Origin: Kingdonia uniflora
Lineage: Eukaryota; Streptophyta; Magnoliopsida; Ranunculales; Circaeasteraceae
Direction of reading: 5' to 3'
Length of the DNA: 64,000 nt
Assembly: GCA_014058105.1 (NCBI GenBank)
Contig: JACGCM010002647.1
Span: 1,550,001-1,614,000 of the forward strand
The notes beneath the pieces are model-generated. The model searched no databases, was not told the origin of the DNA, and was given only the letters and a program-made list of their open reading frames with translations. Positions 35,315 through 57,911 of this stretch are shown piece by piece (the first letter of the stretch is position 1; each line of letters starts with the position of its first letter). The translations under genes were made by a program, and so were the position numbers.

Positions 35315-35733
35315 ATGTCGCACTCCCACTCCACTCGATTTAGCTGTGCCTCTTCCAGTACCCCTCAAGATTGGTTTGAGGCGGTAGAGATTGAGGAAGA
35401 TCAGGTTAACGAACGTCTATTCACGTTGAATATAATTTTCCTAATGGAGAAGGATGTCACCGGTGAAAAGGCGTAACTGCTGAAAGAGCATTACGAAGAG
35501 TTCAAGGAGAACTTAAAGAAATGAATGAAGAATTGGATAAAATTATAAAAAAAAAGCATTCTGAAGGGTTCAAGTTCCATATCCGCTTCTTGGAAGATCA
35601 GCTCCGCGCCCTAAAGTTGGACCGAGATAAGCACAAGATATTGTGGGAGGAGTCGGCCTATAAAATTAACTGTCTTCAGCAGAAGATCATGGCTATGAAA
35701 CGTGATAAGAATTTCTCAAGTGAGGAGTTGTGA
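35315..35733 (+). pseudogene. Small coiled-coil protein gene A of MULE copy 2, damaged
   Basis: Opens MSHSHSTRFSCASSSTPQDW from the ATG at 35315 and ends at TGA 35731-35733, about 140 codons. A stop replaces one codon near 35476 and a frame change follows near 35515. The C-terminal half is open from 35521: KFHIRFLEDQLRALKLD, then LWEESAYKINCLQQKIMAM. The heptad-like spacing of hydrophobic residues between Lys/Glu indicates a coiled coil. The C-terminal half missing in copy 1 is intact here and the reverse holds for the N-terminal half, so the ancestor was one ~140-residue protein. Family unknown. Confidence 0.6.
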
Positions 35734-36273
35734 ACATTTGGGTTGTTTCTTGTTATTTATTTTTTTATTGTTCGGATGTTTTCCTTGTATGAAAATTTCT
35801 TTTGTTTCGTTTCGGTTTATCGCTAAGGAAGATCCATCAGATATAAATGATATAAGGGAACCAAACCAATGATAAAGACTCCTTCAATAATGGCAGATAA
35901 ATTTTGAACTTAACAAAATTGGTGATAACATTTGAACAGAGAAATGATATATTATGGTTAAAAAATGACAGGTCAAGAAAGATATAATGATATATAGTTT
36001 AACAACAAATGCGAAATTATATTCAACATATGACAAATCGATGTGACAAGTAATGATAATAGATTAGACAACTTAGTTTAAATACTCATATTACTTACGT
36101 GTAGAACAATAAACGACGGCGCCGAACCAAGTAATAATAACTTTTACCCTATTCTCTACTCATCCCAATGCATTCAACTCCCCATATAAAATTTTTAAGT
36201 TCAAATAAACTATTCTCAACTCTTCAACTATTCAAACCCTAAACCCTAAACTCTTTTCAACTTCTGAAGAAAA
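35734..36273. repeat. Spacer between genes A and B, copy 2
   Basis: Reverse-oriented element motif in degenerate form (ACAAATGCGAAATT, AATGATATATAG), then TATAAAATTTTTAAG near 36186, a TATA-type box about 85 bases before gene B. No coding region. Confidence 0.45.
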
Positions 36274-36711
36274 ATGTCCCACTCCACTCGAGTTAGCCAT
36301 GTCTCTTCGAACACTCCATACGATTAGTTTAAGTCGGTAGGGATGCAGGAAGATCAGCGTGACCAACGTCTCTACAAACTAAATAGACTATGCCTAATGG
36401 AGAAGGATCTCTCCGGTGAGAAAGCACAAATGCTGAAAGAGCATTACGTAGACTTCAGGGAGAAATTAGGAACGTTCGATCATATTCAGGATGAACTGCA
36501 TCAAACTATAGCAAAGAGAGATCAGCGCTTTGAAGAGTTCAAGTTCCATATGTGCTTCTTGGAAGATTAGCTCTGCACAGTAAAGAAGGACCGGGATGAG
36601 CATAAGAAACTGTGTGAAGATTCGGCTTCAAAGATTAGTTGCCTCGGGCAGAAGATCTAGGCTTTGGAGCGCGATCTGGAATGTGCGGAACATGATCAGG
36701 AGGAGTTGTGA
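36274..36711 (+). pseudogene. Small coiled-coil protein gene B of MULE copy 2, damaged
   Basis: ATG at 36274 (MSHSTRVSHVSSNTPYD), closing TGA at 36709. The frame is interrupted by stops near 36325, 36568 and 36658 but otherwise matches gene B of copy 1 and its paralogue gene A: QEDQRDQRLYKLNRLCLMEK, GEKAQMLKEHY, RFEEFKFHMCFLED. About 145 codons, mostly helix-forming and charged, consistent with a coiled coil. No membrane segment or metal-binding motif. The shared layout and sequence of A and B point to a tandem gene duplication older than the split of the two MULE copies. Confidence 0.6.
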
Positions 36712-37301
36712 ACATTTGTTTTTTTGGTATTTAGTTTCTTCGTTTTTTGTGGTAACCAGTACTTTGCCTTTGTATGAATGAAAAGATGTTTCGTTTGGTG
36801 CTATTTCGTTTGCTTTTTGTTGCTAAGTAGTGGTTTCTGTTTGGTATGTGGCAAATAAAACAATCACAGTTCTGTAAGAAAATAATGATGATATAGGGGT
36901 GTCAAGTTTAATGATGAACTTAACAAAACTGAAGATAAAAATTCAACAGACAATGAAAAATTCTTGGCGCACAATGAAATAATAGAAACCAACATATGGG
37001 AAATACTTTGAGAACAAATGACAGTTGTGAATAAAACAATGATATCATGGAAACAAATAAATGAGAAAGTATTCATACACAAATGACACTTTAGAAGCAA
37101 ACAATGAGATCATACAAACAAACTAATGAAATATTCTCCATGTACAAATGACAGTTCGGTGCTAAATAATTATACAATGGAAACAGACAAAAAAGAATTT
37201 CTTTTTTAACAAATGACAGTTACATTCAGACAAATGATGAATTTTCTAGCACTGACGATAAAGATCATCCAAACAAATGATACATAGAGTACCCAAAATC
37301 A
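36712..37301. repeat. Motif-rich spacer between gene B and the transposase 3' end, copy 2
   Basis: Non-coding; reverse-oriented words (ACAAATGACAGTT, AACAATGATATCATGGAAACAAA). Counterpart of 12463-13188 with fewer short tandem units. Confidence 0.5.
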
Positions 37302-40300
37302 TCAGTGCAAACTGATTGGAACATCTTCATCTGGGATGACAGGTGGCTTAGTGTTTATCGTAAAAGACGGTGCCATCGTCGGACGTTTATTGTCATCGGA
37401 TGGGATTGGTAGAAGCTTACAAGAACGACGATTGTATCCATTTTTTCGACACCTACTGCAAAATCTTAGTTTGGTAACAAGACCAGACATTTTTTCATTT
37501 ATCTTCTTGTGCGTGCGAGGACGACCGGCTCGAAGTGTTGGAATAGAATCACGAACACGTGAATCAGTTTTTAAAATTTTCCACTGCTCAATTCCTCTTA
37601 TAGGAATCCATATAGGTTCATAAACAGCCCTGTATGTATTATTTGTGTAGTACTCAGAGACACGTGTAGTTGGATCAACATTAGCAAGACCCAGAGCGCG
37701 TACTCCGTGTTCACAAGGTATACCCATCGTTTACCACCAACGACAAGAGCAAGTACCATCTTCAATATTTACAGAATCGGTTCTGCCATAACTAGTCATC
37801 TGAAAATGGTGACGTGATGTACAAACCCTGCAGGTTAGTGAATCTGCAACAAACTTTCTGCTCTCATAGTAATCCGTAGCCCATGGCGTTAAGCGAGCTT
37901 GACTCTTCTCTACTTCCTCCATATACGTGTAGGATATTTCCCAACATATTTTACGCAATTCCTCAATAAACACATGGATAGGGAGATCTCTTACTTTCAA
38001 AATAACGTTATTTCAACTATCGACATGATTTGTGTAAGCGACTCCGTATCTGAATAAGTGACAAACCAAAAAAACAAAATGCCAAATGAGCGTATACCGA
38101 TGATAAATGAGATCATACAACTGTAAAAGCAATAATAAAGAAATGATGAGAAATAATGGCAAAAAAATGACAAATAAGAATGTAAATGGAGTTACAATGA
38201 CTATTGTTCATATAATAAATGATTAGTTGAGTAATACAGAGTGACAACGTACGTACCTACTCATTGGAATATATAGATTATACTATGTTTCCTTGGGAAT
38301 ACCTAGTATGTATTGGAGACCCACTGGATCTGTATTCCGGATAGCATTCATGTGTTTATCGAAATCAATGTTGGTTAGGGCCTCTACTGCCATCCTAAAT
38401 ACGATCCCCGCGCTTTCAAGGGTAGTTTAAATGTTGTTAGATATATGGAAGGCGCAAAACATATGTATTGCAAATGGAAACACCTTGGGTACAACATTAA
38501 AAATTACTGGGTTCCTGTCAGAGATGTCGACGAATCTAGTGTCATAACCGTGAAAATTAGACCCAAACATCTCCAGGAAGTATGTCCAACTTTCGGTGGA
38601 GTCTTTTATCGAAAACGCAAATGGAAAAATATGATTACTTGGGTCAATGGCGATAGCTGTTAGTAGAGTCCCACGATATTTCCCTTTTAAAAAAATTTTG
38701 TCAATCACAACAACTGGTCTCAATAGTATATAAGCTTTTTTGGGGGGACCAAAACACCAAAAACACTTTGTGAATCTTTTATCCTTACAACTCATAGTTT
38801 GCATGTTAAATACAGAATCCGGGTCAACCAACCTCACTTTCACTAAGTAACTCGTAAGTAGTTAGTATGCATGCTTAAAGCTGCCTCGCATCTGAAATAA
38901 TTACGTAGATCAAATGAAATTGTGGAGCAGACAAATGATAAGCAGTATTTTACAAATGACTTGTATGGAAAGTACAAATGACTTGTATGGCAAGTACATC
39001 TGAGAATAAATGATAAGCAAGGTTGTACAAATAACTTTTATGGGAGAACAAATGACATATAAAGTGATGATACCTCAACGTAGGCTTTTTCTTTCGCAAG
39101 TCAGGCAAGATTGTATGTTACATCAATATTGTGATGAATTTGCATATCATCAATAATTCCAGAAGGTTTGTAGTTTTTGCTTGATTATAGAAGCAACCCA
39201 TCTACTAGACACTGCCTTATACGCGTTCCCACCTTCAGTTTCTACTCAGATGTAAGTATGCACGGAGAAATAAGTATTTACTCTAAATATGGCAGAACCA
39301 ACCAACCTTGTCGCATAAATCTACCAAGAACATTTATGACCTTTGCAACGTACCATGATTTTATATTCGTTGCTCAGAACGTGTTCGAGATTGAACTTGT
39401 TTACAACTGCATAAGCTCATATGTGATTCTTGAGTTCAATCCTATCTCGATATAGATCACCAATGTTAAACTCTTTATTGAAGTCATAGGGATCCTCCGT
39501 GTACGCAGCAGATTTGAACCAAAAATCCAGGAGATCTTTCACCTGTTCGGGCTGTGGCTCAAACCGAAACTCAGCTAAACAAATGAGAAATATTCAACTT
39601 AGCATGATAGAAATTGAATAAGAATTGATAAAACATAGCACACAAATGACAAATTTTGTGAACCTACTTGAAGTTTTAGTTTGTCCAATGATAGGTTTGG
39701 GTTTAATTGAAAGATGAACATTAGTTAACATAGGTTCATTTGAAGGAGGAACATTAGTTAACCAAGGTTCATTTGAGAAATGAATACTTGATTGAGGAAT
39801 AGAAGGTTCATTTGAGAGGGGAACATTAGTAGGTATAGTTTAAAAAGGTTCATTTGATTGAGGAACATTAGTTAACACAGGTTCATTTGAGAGATGAACA
39901 TTTGATTGTGAAATACTAGGTTCATTTGAGGGAGGAACATCAATACGGATAGTTTCGAAAGAATCATTTTCATCATCCACAAAAGATCCAAACCTGTACG
40001 GATCAAGCCCTCTGCCGTTTGTTTCAGGGTAACCCTTGTATTCAGGTTCAGGATTAAGAAATGAGTTATGCCGCAAAAGTCCCCCCGTTTTGGTGGTGGA
40101 CAAGCCTCTACCTGAACCAGTATCTTTGGTGGTGGACAACCCTTTTACCCGAAAAACAAAAATCAAAAATAAAGTTTTGGGAATTCAGGGAAGGTACCCT
40201 AAGGTCATTAACAATCCATATGTGAAAGGGTGTGCCGAGATTGGTTTTATGCATATTGATCATTACGGTAAAGTCTTGGACTGATGAAATTGCGCATGCA

Positions 40301-40509
40301 CAACCATGGACGAAGTTGTACAGCTTACAGTCCTCACAACAGATTTCGCTTGTTTCTTCAAGAAGTGTAACAAAATCTTCGTATGACGAGTGCGCTCTTA
40401 GTGAGGTAAGTTTTGTACTTCCTCCAACATAAGTAACGATTGATCTGATCTTTGGACGTATGATATTCCCACCAAAATGAACAATGGTATAAAGCTGAAC
40501 TTCATTCAT
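37302..40509 (-). pseudogene. MuDR/MULE transposase of copy 2, nearly complete but damaged
   Basis: The minus-strand ATG at 40509 begins MNEVQLYTIVHFGG, an N-terminal domain like the PB1-type region of plant MULEs. Next comes a linker with an 11-residue repeat around SNEP (about 39690-39960), and the MuDR-type DNA-binding region (about 39190-39560). The MULE core (38427-38843) has VVVIDKIFLKGKY, then DISDRNPVIFNVVPKVFP and FCAFHISNN. The SWIM finger has CSCRWW and GIPCEHG (about 37700-37790), interrupted by one stop where copy 1 has Gln. A CCHC-like C-terminus has FCSRCRKNGYNRRSC (about 37430-37480). The stop TGA is at 37302. Stops in the MuDR region and after the core mean it is inactive, though zinc ligands lost in copy 1 survive here. 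Confidence 0.82.
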
Positions 40510-41420
40510 CGTTAAAACAAATGATATAAATAAACAATTCCAGTGATAAAGTACCATAAAATAAATGAGAAAAATGATATAAAATTGAACTTCAGCAATC
40601 CCTCAAACAAATGATAGGAATGCCAAAATAAATGATATCAATGAATAATTTCGGTGATATAGTAGCAGAAGACAGATGATTAAAAAGTCGAAGAAAAATG
40701 ATTATGTACGAATTGTATCATCTTACATAACATCTTTTCTTAAGATAAATGAGACAAATCGTGATGCGGATACACAGTTAGAGATGATGGATAGAGAGTT
40801 AGAAATGATATTTACTTAAACGATTATTTTAACGGTCGGAGTGAAGGATAACAACGATTTTAGGAAACGAGAATAACATATGATAGCAGTGATCTTTTCC
40901 TCCCAATGACCTCTGTGTGAGGACTTTAGCGAATGTAGAACGATAGTTGGAAGACTTGGCACATGAAAGAGACAAATAGTACATCAAGGAGAACGTGTTT
41001 TGATTTTTGTAGAAGCTTTGTTGTAGTCTTGTAGAAGAATAAGAAGAAGAAGCTTTGATTTTTAAGGTTAGTAGTGTATTATGGGGGGAATCTTCCCTCT
41101 TATTACTGTTCTGATTACTGTAGCAGATTAGACTACTCAACAACTCCAGTAGGATAGTTTCTTATTTTTTCTGTATTATTTATCATTTGTTATGCGAGAA
41201 CTTTGTCATTTTATGTGTATATCTTTGTAATTGTTTTGGTATAACTTTGTCATTTGTTGAGTAATCTTTGTGAGTATGTAGTTTTATTATTGTAGTAGAT
41301 TAGACTACCCATCAACATTTAATATTTGAGAATATGGTGGCAGCTAGGGGGTAGTAGGTAGGACCATTATCGATTTGTTAATTTTAGTATCGATTTTGGA
41401 AGAGGTTTGTCAAAGTATCG
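40510..41420. repeat. Right subterminal region of MULE copy 2
   Basis: Upstream of the transposase: reverse motif words to about 40710, then unique AT-rich sequence, then two forward GTCATTT words (41207, 41246). Non-coding; likely holds the transposase promoter. Confidence 0.45.
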
Positions 41421-41465
41421 ATTTTGCAAAGATGGCAAAAACTAGTATTTATTCTCATAATTTCC
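41421..41465. repeat. Right terminal inverted repeat of MULE copy 2
   Basis: Reverse complement of 19518-19562; core AAAGATGGCAAAAACTAGTA. Confidence 0.9.
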
Positions 41466-41792
41466 AAAAAAAAAAAAGAATTTCATACACTATTAAGTGC
41501 CATATTTACGCTTTAAGAAAAAGAAAAATAAGTCTGACATTACACATTATCGATTGAATTTATATGATATCCAAAGACATTTGGTTTGATGCTTCAAACG
41601 AGTGAACAATTAAACGCCGCCTCTCTCGCCTAATATGGGCCCCCACCAGCACAAACACAAACTCAATATAAGACCCCTCTCCTGAGCATTCTATAAGACT
41701 GGTACAATTATACAATATTTAAGAGCTTTCTCGTATGTGGTTAAGATCCATAATGATTACAATTTCTGAACAGACGTATCCCTTGGTGTATA
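41466..41792. other. Host DNA between MULE copy 2 and the SRX stop codon
   Basis: Includes the expected 3' UTR of the sulfiredoxin gene (minus strand) directly left of 41793. AAAAATAAG and ATAAGAC words are present but no certain polyadenylation signal. Nothing else recognised. Confidence 0.5.
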
Positions 41793-44700
41793 TCAGCGTA
41801 GGTGATGCCTGCAACACAAAAGCTAGAATGGTAAATTCTCAATACAGTGATGTAACGTGAGTCAGGGGGAAGGATTCCTACCTCAAAGTTTCTTTTGTTC
41901 CACGTCGAACTTTACAAAGAATTGTTGGAAGCCCAAGACGCTGGTGAGCTTCGTAGCGGTGGCAGCCAGAGAAGCCTATCACAAGGAAAAGACATGCTTA
42001 TAATATGAAGAGGCCCATACGAAATTATAACTGATGAGAACGATTAAACTAATGGAAGCCTTAAATGAAGCTTTGAAATTTGATAACCAACATAAAAGTC
42101 TGTAAAGGTATGTTAATTATTCATGGAGAATTCAAAGAATCACGCACCATAATATATTCCGTCAACCTCGAGCACATCAATCTGCATAGTTATCGAATTA
42201 AAAAACATATTTAGAAGTTGATATTGAATCTAAGAAGAGGCACATACATATATATGGGTCTACATAGATATTTCAGAAACTAAAGGGATGTGTAAGAAAC
42301 ACAAATACTGCAAATACATTCAAGTAATATGATCCTTAAAACTTGAGGTAGACAAATATGTCATATTTATGTATTGTACAAATGAAATAATCTGACATTA
42401 GTAGAGATGCGTGGTTATTAAGAAAACCATCTAGCAAATATCACGACAGATGGGTAATGCATTGACAATACCTCCAAATCAAAGGTTAAAAAGTAATATA
42501 GTAGGATGACACATTTGACTAGACCACAGGTTTTTTCATCCAAACCCAAAACAATGTCAAATACTAAAAATGATACATAAACTAGTATCTTAATGTTTAC
42601 AAAGTTTCCAAAGTACCATTATCTTCAATATTACAAATTTCCAGATAGAAGAACCACTCTATTGTTTCACACTGTTTCTTATAATTTTATTTATTTAGAT
42701 TTATGTACTCAAATAAATTGCCAAAAGCCTAGGTAACAACGACACGGATACGGGTGTCGGTGTTGGACACGGGTACGGGGTGTCGGACACGGCGACCCAA
42801 AAATATGTAAAAATGGGGACATGGCTGTAAAAAATTTATTTCTTATTTTCTACTATGCTTATGTTGGTTACTTAACCTATCTAACACACTTATGGGTTAA
42901 TTTACGACATAATTTTACGACTAATAACAAACAAGTCCCAACACTTATGGGTTATATTAACTTATGGGTTAATTTACGACTAATAACAAATAAAAAACTA
43001 TGATACTAGTTAGTATGGTTGAATAACATGTATAAGAATTGAAAACTTTCTAAAAGCTGTCAAAAAAGTTATGATCTAAGCAAGAAGTGTCCATTGGAGT
43101 GTCGACGCGAGTGTCGGTGTGTCCGAGTGTCCGACACGTTTGGACACGGATTTTTTTTGAAATATGGAGTGTCCATGTTACATAGCCAAAAGCACATGGT
43201 TGGAACCTGGATGAAAAATGAGTTAAATATAAGTCCACAATTATGTCAATAGGATCTACAAGTTGTTTGACAAAAGCGAAATGGTGCTCAGGCATTAAAA
43301 AATTTGGTCTGAGTTCAGTAATGAGGTCCAAACATCTGGCTTCGGAACCAAAGATTGCTGACTCTAGGGAAGACATCATTGATTTTAAACTCTGGTGTGG
43401 ACTTCCATTCATCATATAGAAATAAGTGCAGGATTCCTACTGTCGGCGCTGCTGAGTTTTTCTGCGGGATAATTATCTCCTCCAAGCTCTCACTTCAAAG
43501 ATTGCTAAGCTGGTCTATTGCTGCCTGACCAGAAAACATGTTTAGCTTAAGCACACGCTGAATCCACGCCGTGATTCGACCTACTGAATCAATTTCAGAC
43601 CTACACAGAGGAGCGAGGTGCTGCAGTACCTCTTTAATTGCAATTTACACCTAACTTAATCGGTTGTTTCACATGACCTAATCATGCATCTCCATGGTCT
43701 TGTTATCCTCAAAATTCATGTTATTCTCTGAAATCACCATGTGAGTTCAAGATTTATCCCTCCTGAGTTCCTAATAACACTTTTAGTATCTCTCAGAAGT
43801 GACACAAGATTTGTTTCGCTAGGCAGGCTGGGGTTAAGGCAGCCCCTACCATATATGTTAGAACACAAAAAAATATACATCCTAGTGTACAACTCCTAAT
43901 AATTCTTGTATTATTAATTACACGATTTGACAATTCATTAGGACGAAGTAAGGGTTATGACACAGTCAACATTACACGAGTACGCAGCTAAGAAGTCTGA
44001 ACAAGTATTCGTATCTCTGTAGATATGGAAGATCTTGATTTCTTGCAATTGAGCAATCAATTTCCTGGTTCTTTGGCTTCTAAATCTTTATTAAAATCCT
44101 TCCGAGTCTAAGCTCTAAGCTAATGCTGAGTCCTCTTAGCACAGCAAACATCTCATGGTAAATTACAATTTCAAGAGGAAATTGAGAAGCAAAACAGTGT
44201 AAGACATCACCTTTTCATCCCTGAATAGGCCCTTAACCTCCCCTAAACTCAACAAGAGCCCTATCTGTATTTAGAAGCTAAACATCAGCCGGAGGTGGAT
44301 TTTGCATTAGATAGAAGGTTTAAACTTGAAGGTAAGGCTGATCCTCCAGTTGTGACATAACATTCTATTCGTACAATTATCTTGGGCAGTTAAGATTGAA
44401 TAGTCCATTCTTCCCCTGATATCTGCATATATCCTCTTTGTGATGGTTGTAGGCTTGTAGTAGTACAACATTCATTTTGAAAATCATGTTGTTTCTCTTC
44501 CACCAGATGTGGTTGACCATGGCACAAAACTCAATACAGTGCTTTAGTTGTTGGTTACTTTTGATGGAGAGAGGTGTAAGCCAATCTACCTTCTACCTTT
44601 TTATGAAAAGTTCCTACTGTTCTACTAATATTCATTTTTTACAGGATACCCTTCCATATAACATCTGCCAACACACACTGCACGAAGTCATGAAGAGATG

Positions 44701-46061
44701 TTCAGCACATTCATTAGAGACCCCTTGCAAATCACACAGAAAGAAGACTGAAGCACATATTTTGTACCAATTTGTCTTAATTAGTCAAGACACCATACAG
44801 AGATTGCAAGACCATAAATCCATGCCTAGGCACAACTGCAGCACTCCAATTTTGCTCCACTCGACCTTGTTCTTTCTTGGTCTTATACTTTCAACCATGT
44901 CAGCAACTGAGTACTTACCATCAGAGTTTGGGGTCCAGACATACTTATGTTCTTCTTGGTCTTATCCTTTCAACCTTGTCAACAACTGTGTGCGTACCAT
45001 CAGAGTTTGAGGTTCAGACATACTTATGTTCTTCCTCACTATCATCAGAAATTGAAGGCAGGTTCACCATAATACCTGTATGTTGGTGGTAAGGTGTTGA
45101 GGTATAACCCACCTCCTTCACTGATTACATTACTCACTTTGGCATCTAGGTGAATATAATTGTCATATATAAGTTCTCTTTGAATTGAGATGGTAAGATA
45201 TCTTGGGAATGCCATAGGCCCCTCCGGAATTGTGTTCTTCTACCATTCCCTATTAGGTGCAAGAACAAACCTTTAGCTATTTCTCTTGGATACAACATCT
45301 TATGCTCCGCATTTCCAATTTCCTTGATATTCTTCTCACCTTAACCAATAACCACCTTGGTTCTAAATGAGAGTGTAAGCCTACACATGATAACCAATCC
45401 AAAAGGATCCTTCCCAGCGTAGAATGATGGCTATCCTCCCATCTTATGAACGAGCCATCATCCTTGACCCTAATACAATTCTTAGCGCCCAACTCCCCAT
45501 CATTGATATCACACTCACCTTAACCACATCGCATGTGGAGATGTGATGTTCCATTTGTCGCACAAAAGGCTTCAGCATCAAGTCTAAATAAAGCCATTTT
45601 ACTGTTACAGTTTGGAATGTTTTGTACGAGTTTTAATAAGACTAGAAACCTAAAAGTGCAAAGATGTATAGGAGCGGTGAAATTGCTCTCGCACATTTTT
45701 CAAACAAAGAAGAATCATTCCAAACGATATGAATCTTGGGGTATAACTAAAATATTTACCGGAACTTGAAGACCGATTTCTGCAATACTGTCCATGAGTT
45801 CCTTCACTTTCTGAGGATCATTACTTCGTGTTCGCATCAAAGGCCTTCGTATCTTATCAACCGGGATTTCAAGAATCATAGGTCCTCTTGATTTCATCGG
45901 TGCAGTAGTAAAAGGAACCCCTTTAAAACGTAACTACTCAGCCTAAAACAAACAACATAATGAAAAACACAAATACAGATATTACCATTAGAATTGGCCG
46001 CAACAGAAAAGCTCCTCAAGTTGAAGTTGCTCGATAGATGTAGAGAAACAAGATTCGCCAT
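41793..46061 (-). CDS. SRX: Chloroplast-type sulfiredoxin, five exons, intact
   Basis: ATP-dependent reductase that repairs over-oxidised 2-Cys peroxiredoxins (Cys-sulfinic acid). Exons on the minus strand: 46061-45986, 45920-45760, 42181-42148, 41975-41882, 41808-41793. All splice sites are GT-AG, phases agree, and the joined frame is 126 codons without a stop, close to Arabidopsis SRX. Residues 1-30 (MANLVSLHLSSNFNL...) are Ser-rich with few acids, like a transit peptide. The signature PLMRTRSNDPQKVKELMDSI is at 52-71, and FSGCHRYEAHQRLGLPT at 92-108, with the catalytic Cys at 95; it ends TLRHHLR. An in-frame ATG exists upstream at 46145, but the stretch between is GA-repeat leader. Intron 2 (3.6 kb) is filled with transposon debris. 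Confidence 0.96.
42729..43184. mobile_element. 456-bp MITE with 9-bp target duplication (MULE-type)
   Basis: Flanked by GCCAAAAGC at 42720-42728 and 43185-43193, an exact 9-bp duplication typical of Mutator-like elements. Ends are imperfect inverted repeats: the left starts CTAGGTAACAACGACACGG and the right, reversed, TATGTAACATGGACACTCC. Inside both ends are tandem GTGTC/GGACAC words (GTGTCGGTGTTGGACACGGG). A small internal repeat around TTATGGGTTAATTTACGAC occurs twice (42890-42980). No coding capacity. Confidence 0.85.
43185..43600 (-). pseudogene. Unidentified host coding fragment inside the SRX intron
   Basis: Minus-strand readable stretches: SVGRITAWIQRVLKLNMFSG upstream (about 43600-43500), and an open frame 43415-43185 with IFGSEARCLDLITELRPN and QLVDPIDIIVDLYL. 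They are in different frames with a stop between, so it is decayed. The first part resembles 19265-19370 between the MULEs. The MITE next to it inserted within this stretch (its target GCTTTTGGC reads AFG). I cannot name the source gene. Confidence 0.4.
44390..44800 (-). pseudogene. LINE-like ORF2 C-terminal fragment (zf-RVT type), decayed
   Basis: On the minus strand about 44760-44650 reads FLCDLQGV, then ECAEHLFMTSCSVCWQML, fitting the C..C...E..HLF..C...W pattern of the zinc-binding region at the end of plant L1-type reverse transcriptases. About 120 bases on, MVNHIWWKRNNMIFK matches the IW..RN..IF signature following that region. Stops and frame changes separate them. Sequence to about 45500, including an open frame at 45492-45277 (VKDDGSFIRWED), may be more of the same element but is not certain. 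Confidence 0.5.
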
Positions 46062-46216
46062 CTCTCTCTCTCTCTCTGAATTCTCAACTCTCAAGTTTAG
46101 ATAGAGAGAGCTTCTTTCTTTGCCACTAATAAAGTACCGCAACACGGTGGAGAACGAGCGATCGTGCTTTTAACAGCTATAGCTTTGTTTGGTTTGTTCT
46201 AAGTGAGAATGAGATA
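46062..46216. promoter_or_regulatory. 155-bp intergenic region between SRX (-) and HIT/HINT (+)
   Basis: The only DNA separating two divergent start codons, so both 5' UTRs and core promoters must overlap here. Visible: a CT/GA dinucleotide tract next to the SRX start (46061-46077), a second GAGAGAG at about 46105, CACTAATAAAG, and GCGATCG. No convincing TATA box for either gene. A shared bidirectional promoter is inference from spacing. Confidence 0.7.

Positions 46217-57911
<11,695 letters not shown>

Larger units (their letters stand above)
19518..41465. mobile_element. MULE copy 2, complete with both TIRs, split by a solo LTR
   Basis: The left tip (19518-19562) and right tip (41421-41465) are inverted repeats of about 45 bp with about two mismatches. 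They share CTAGTTTTTGCCATCTTT and extend more weakly inward. Flanks are A-rich (AAAAAAAAT left, a run of A right), so the 9-bp target duplication is only approximately visible. The total is 21.9 kb, or about 17.2 kb without the 4.7-kb insertion at 24254, close to copy 1. Gene order matches copy 1 throughout. It lies in the same orientation, 2.1 kb away. Confidence 0.9.
42182..45759 (-). other. SRX intron 2, 3.6 kb, carrying insertions
   Basis: The donor GTAAATATT follows CAAGTTCCG at 45760; the acceptor is TGCAG before ATTGATGTG. It contains a MULE-type MITE (42729-43184), an unidentified coding fragment (43185-43600), unassigned sequence (43600-44390 and 44800-45700) and a LINE-like fragment (44390-44800). 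None disturbs the splice signals. Confidence 0.85.

Noticed and set aside
42821..43003. 60-residue ORF with repeated LWVNLR
   Set aside because: Translation of the MITE's internal TTATGGGTTAATTTACGAC repeat.
44477..45010. 177-residue plus-strand ORF
   Set aside because: The opposite strand carries recognisable LINE zinc-region and RN..IF signatures in the same place, and the plus frame has no domain.
45894..46145. Longer SRX start at 46145 (29 extra residues)
   Set aside because: The extra part translates a GA-repeat leader; the internal ATG at 46061 begins a typical transit peptide and gives a family-typical length.
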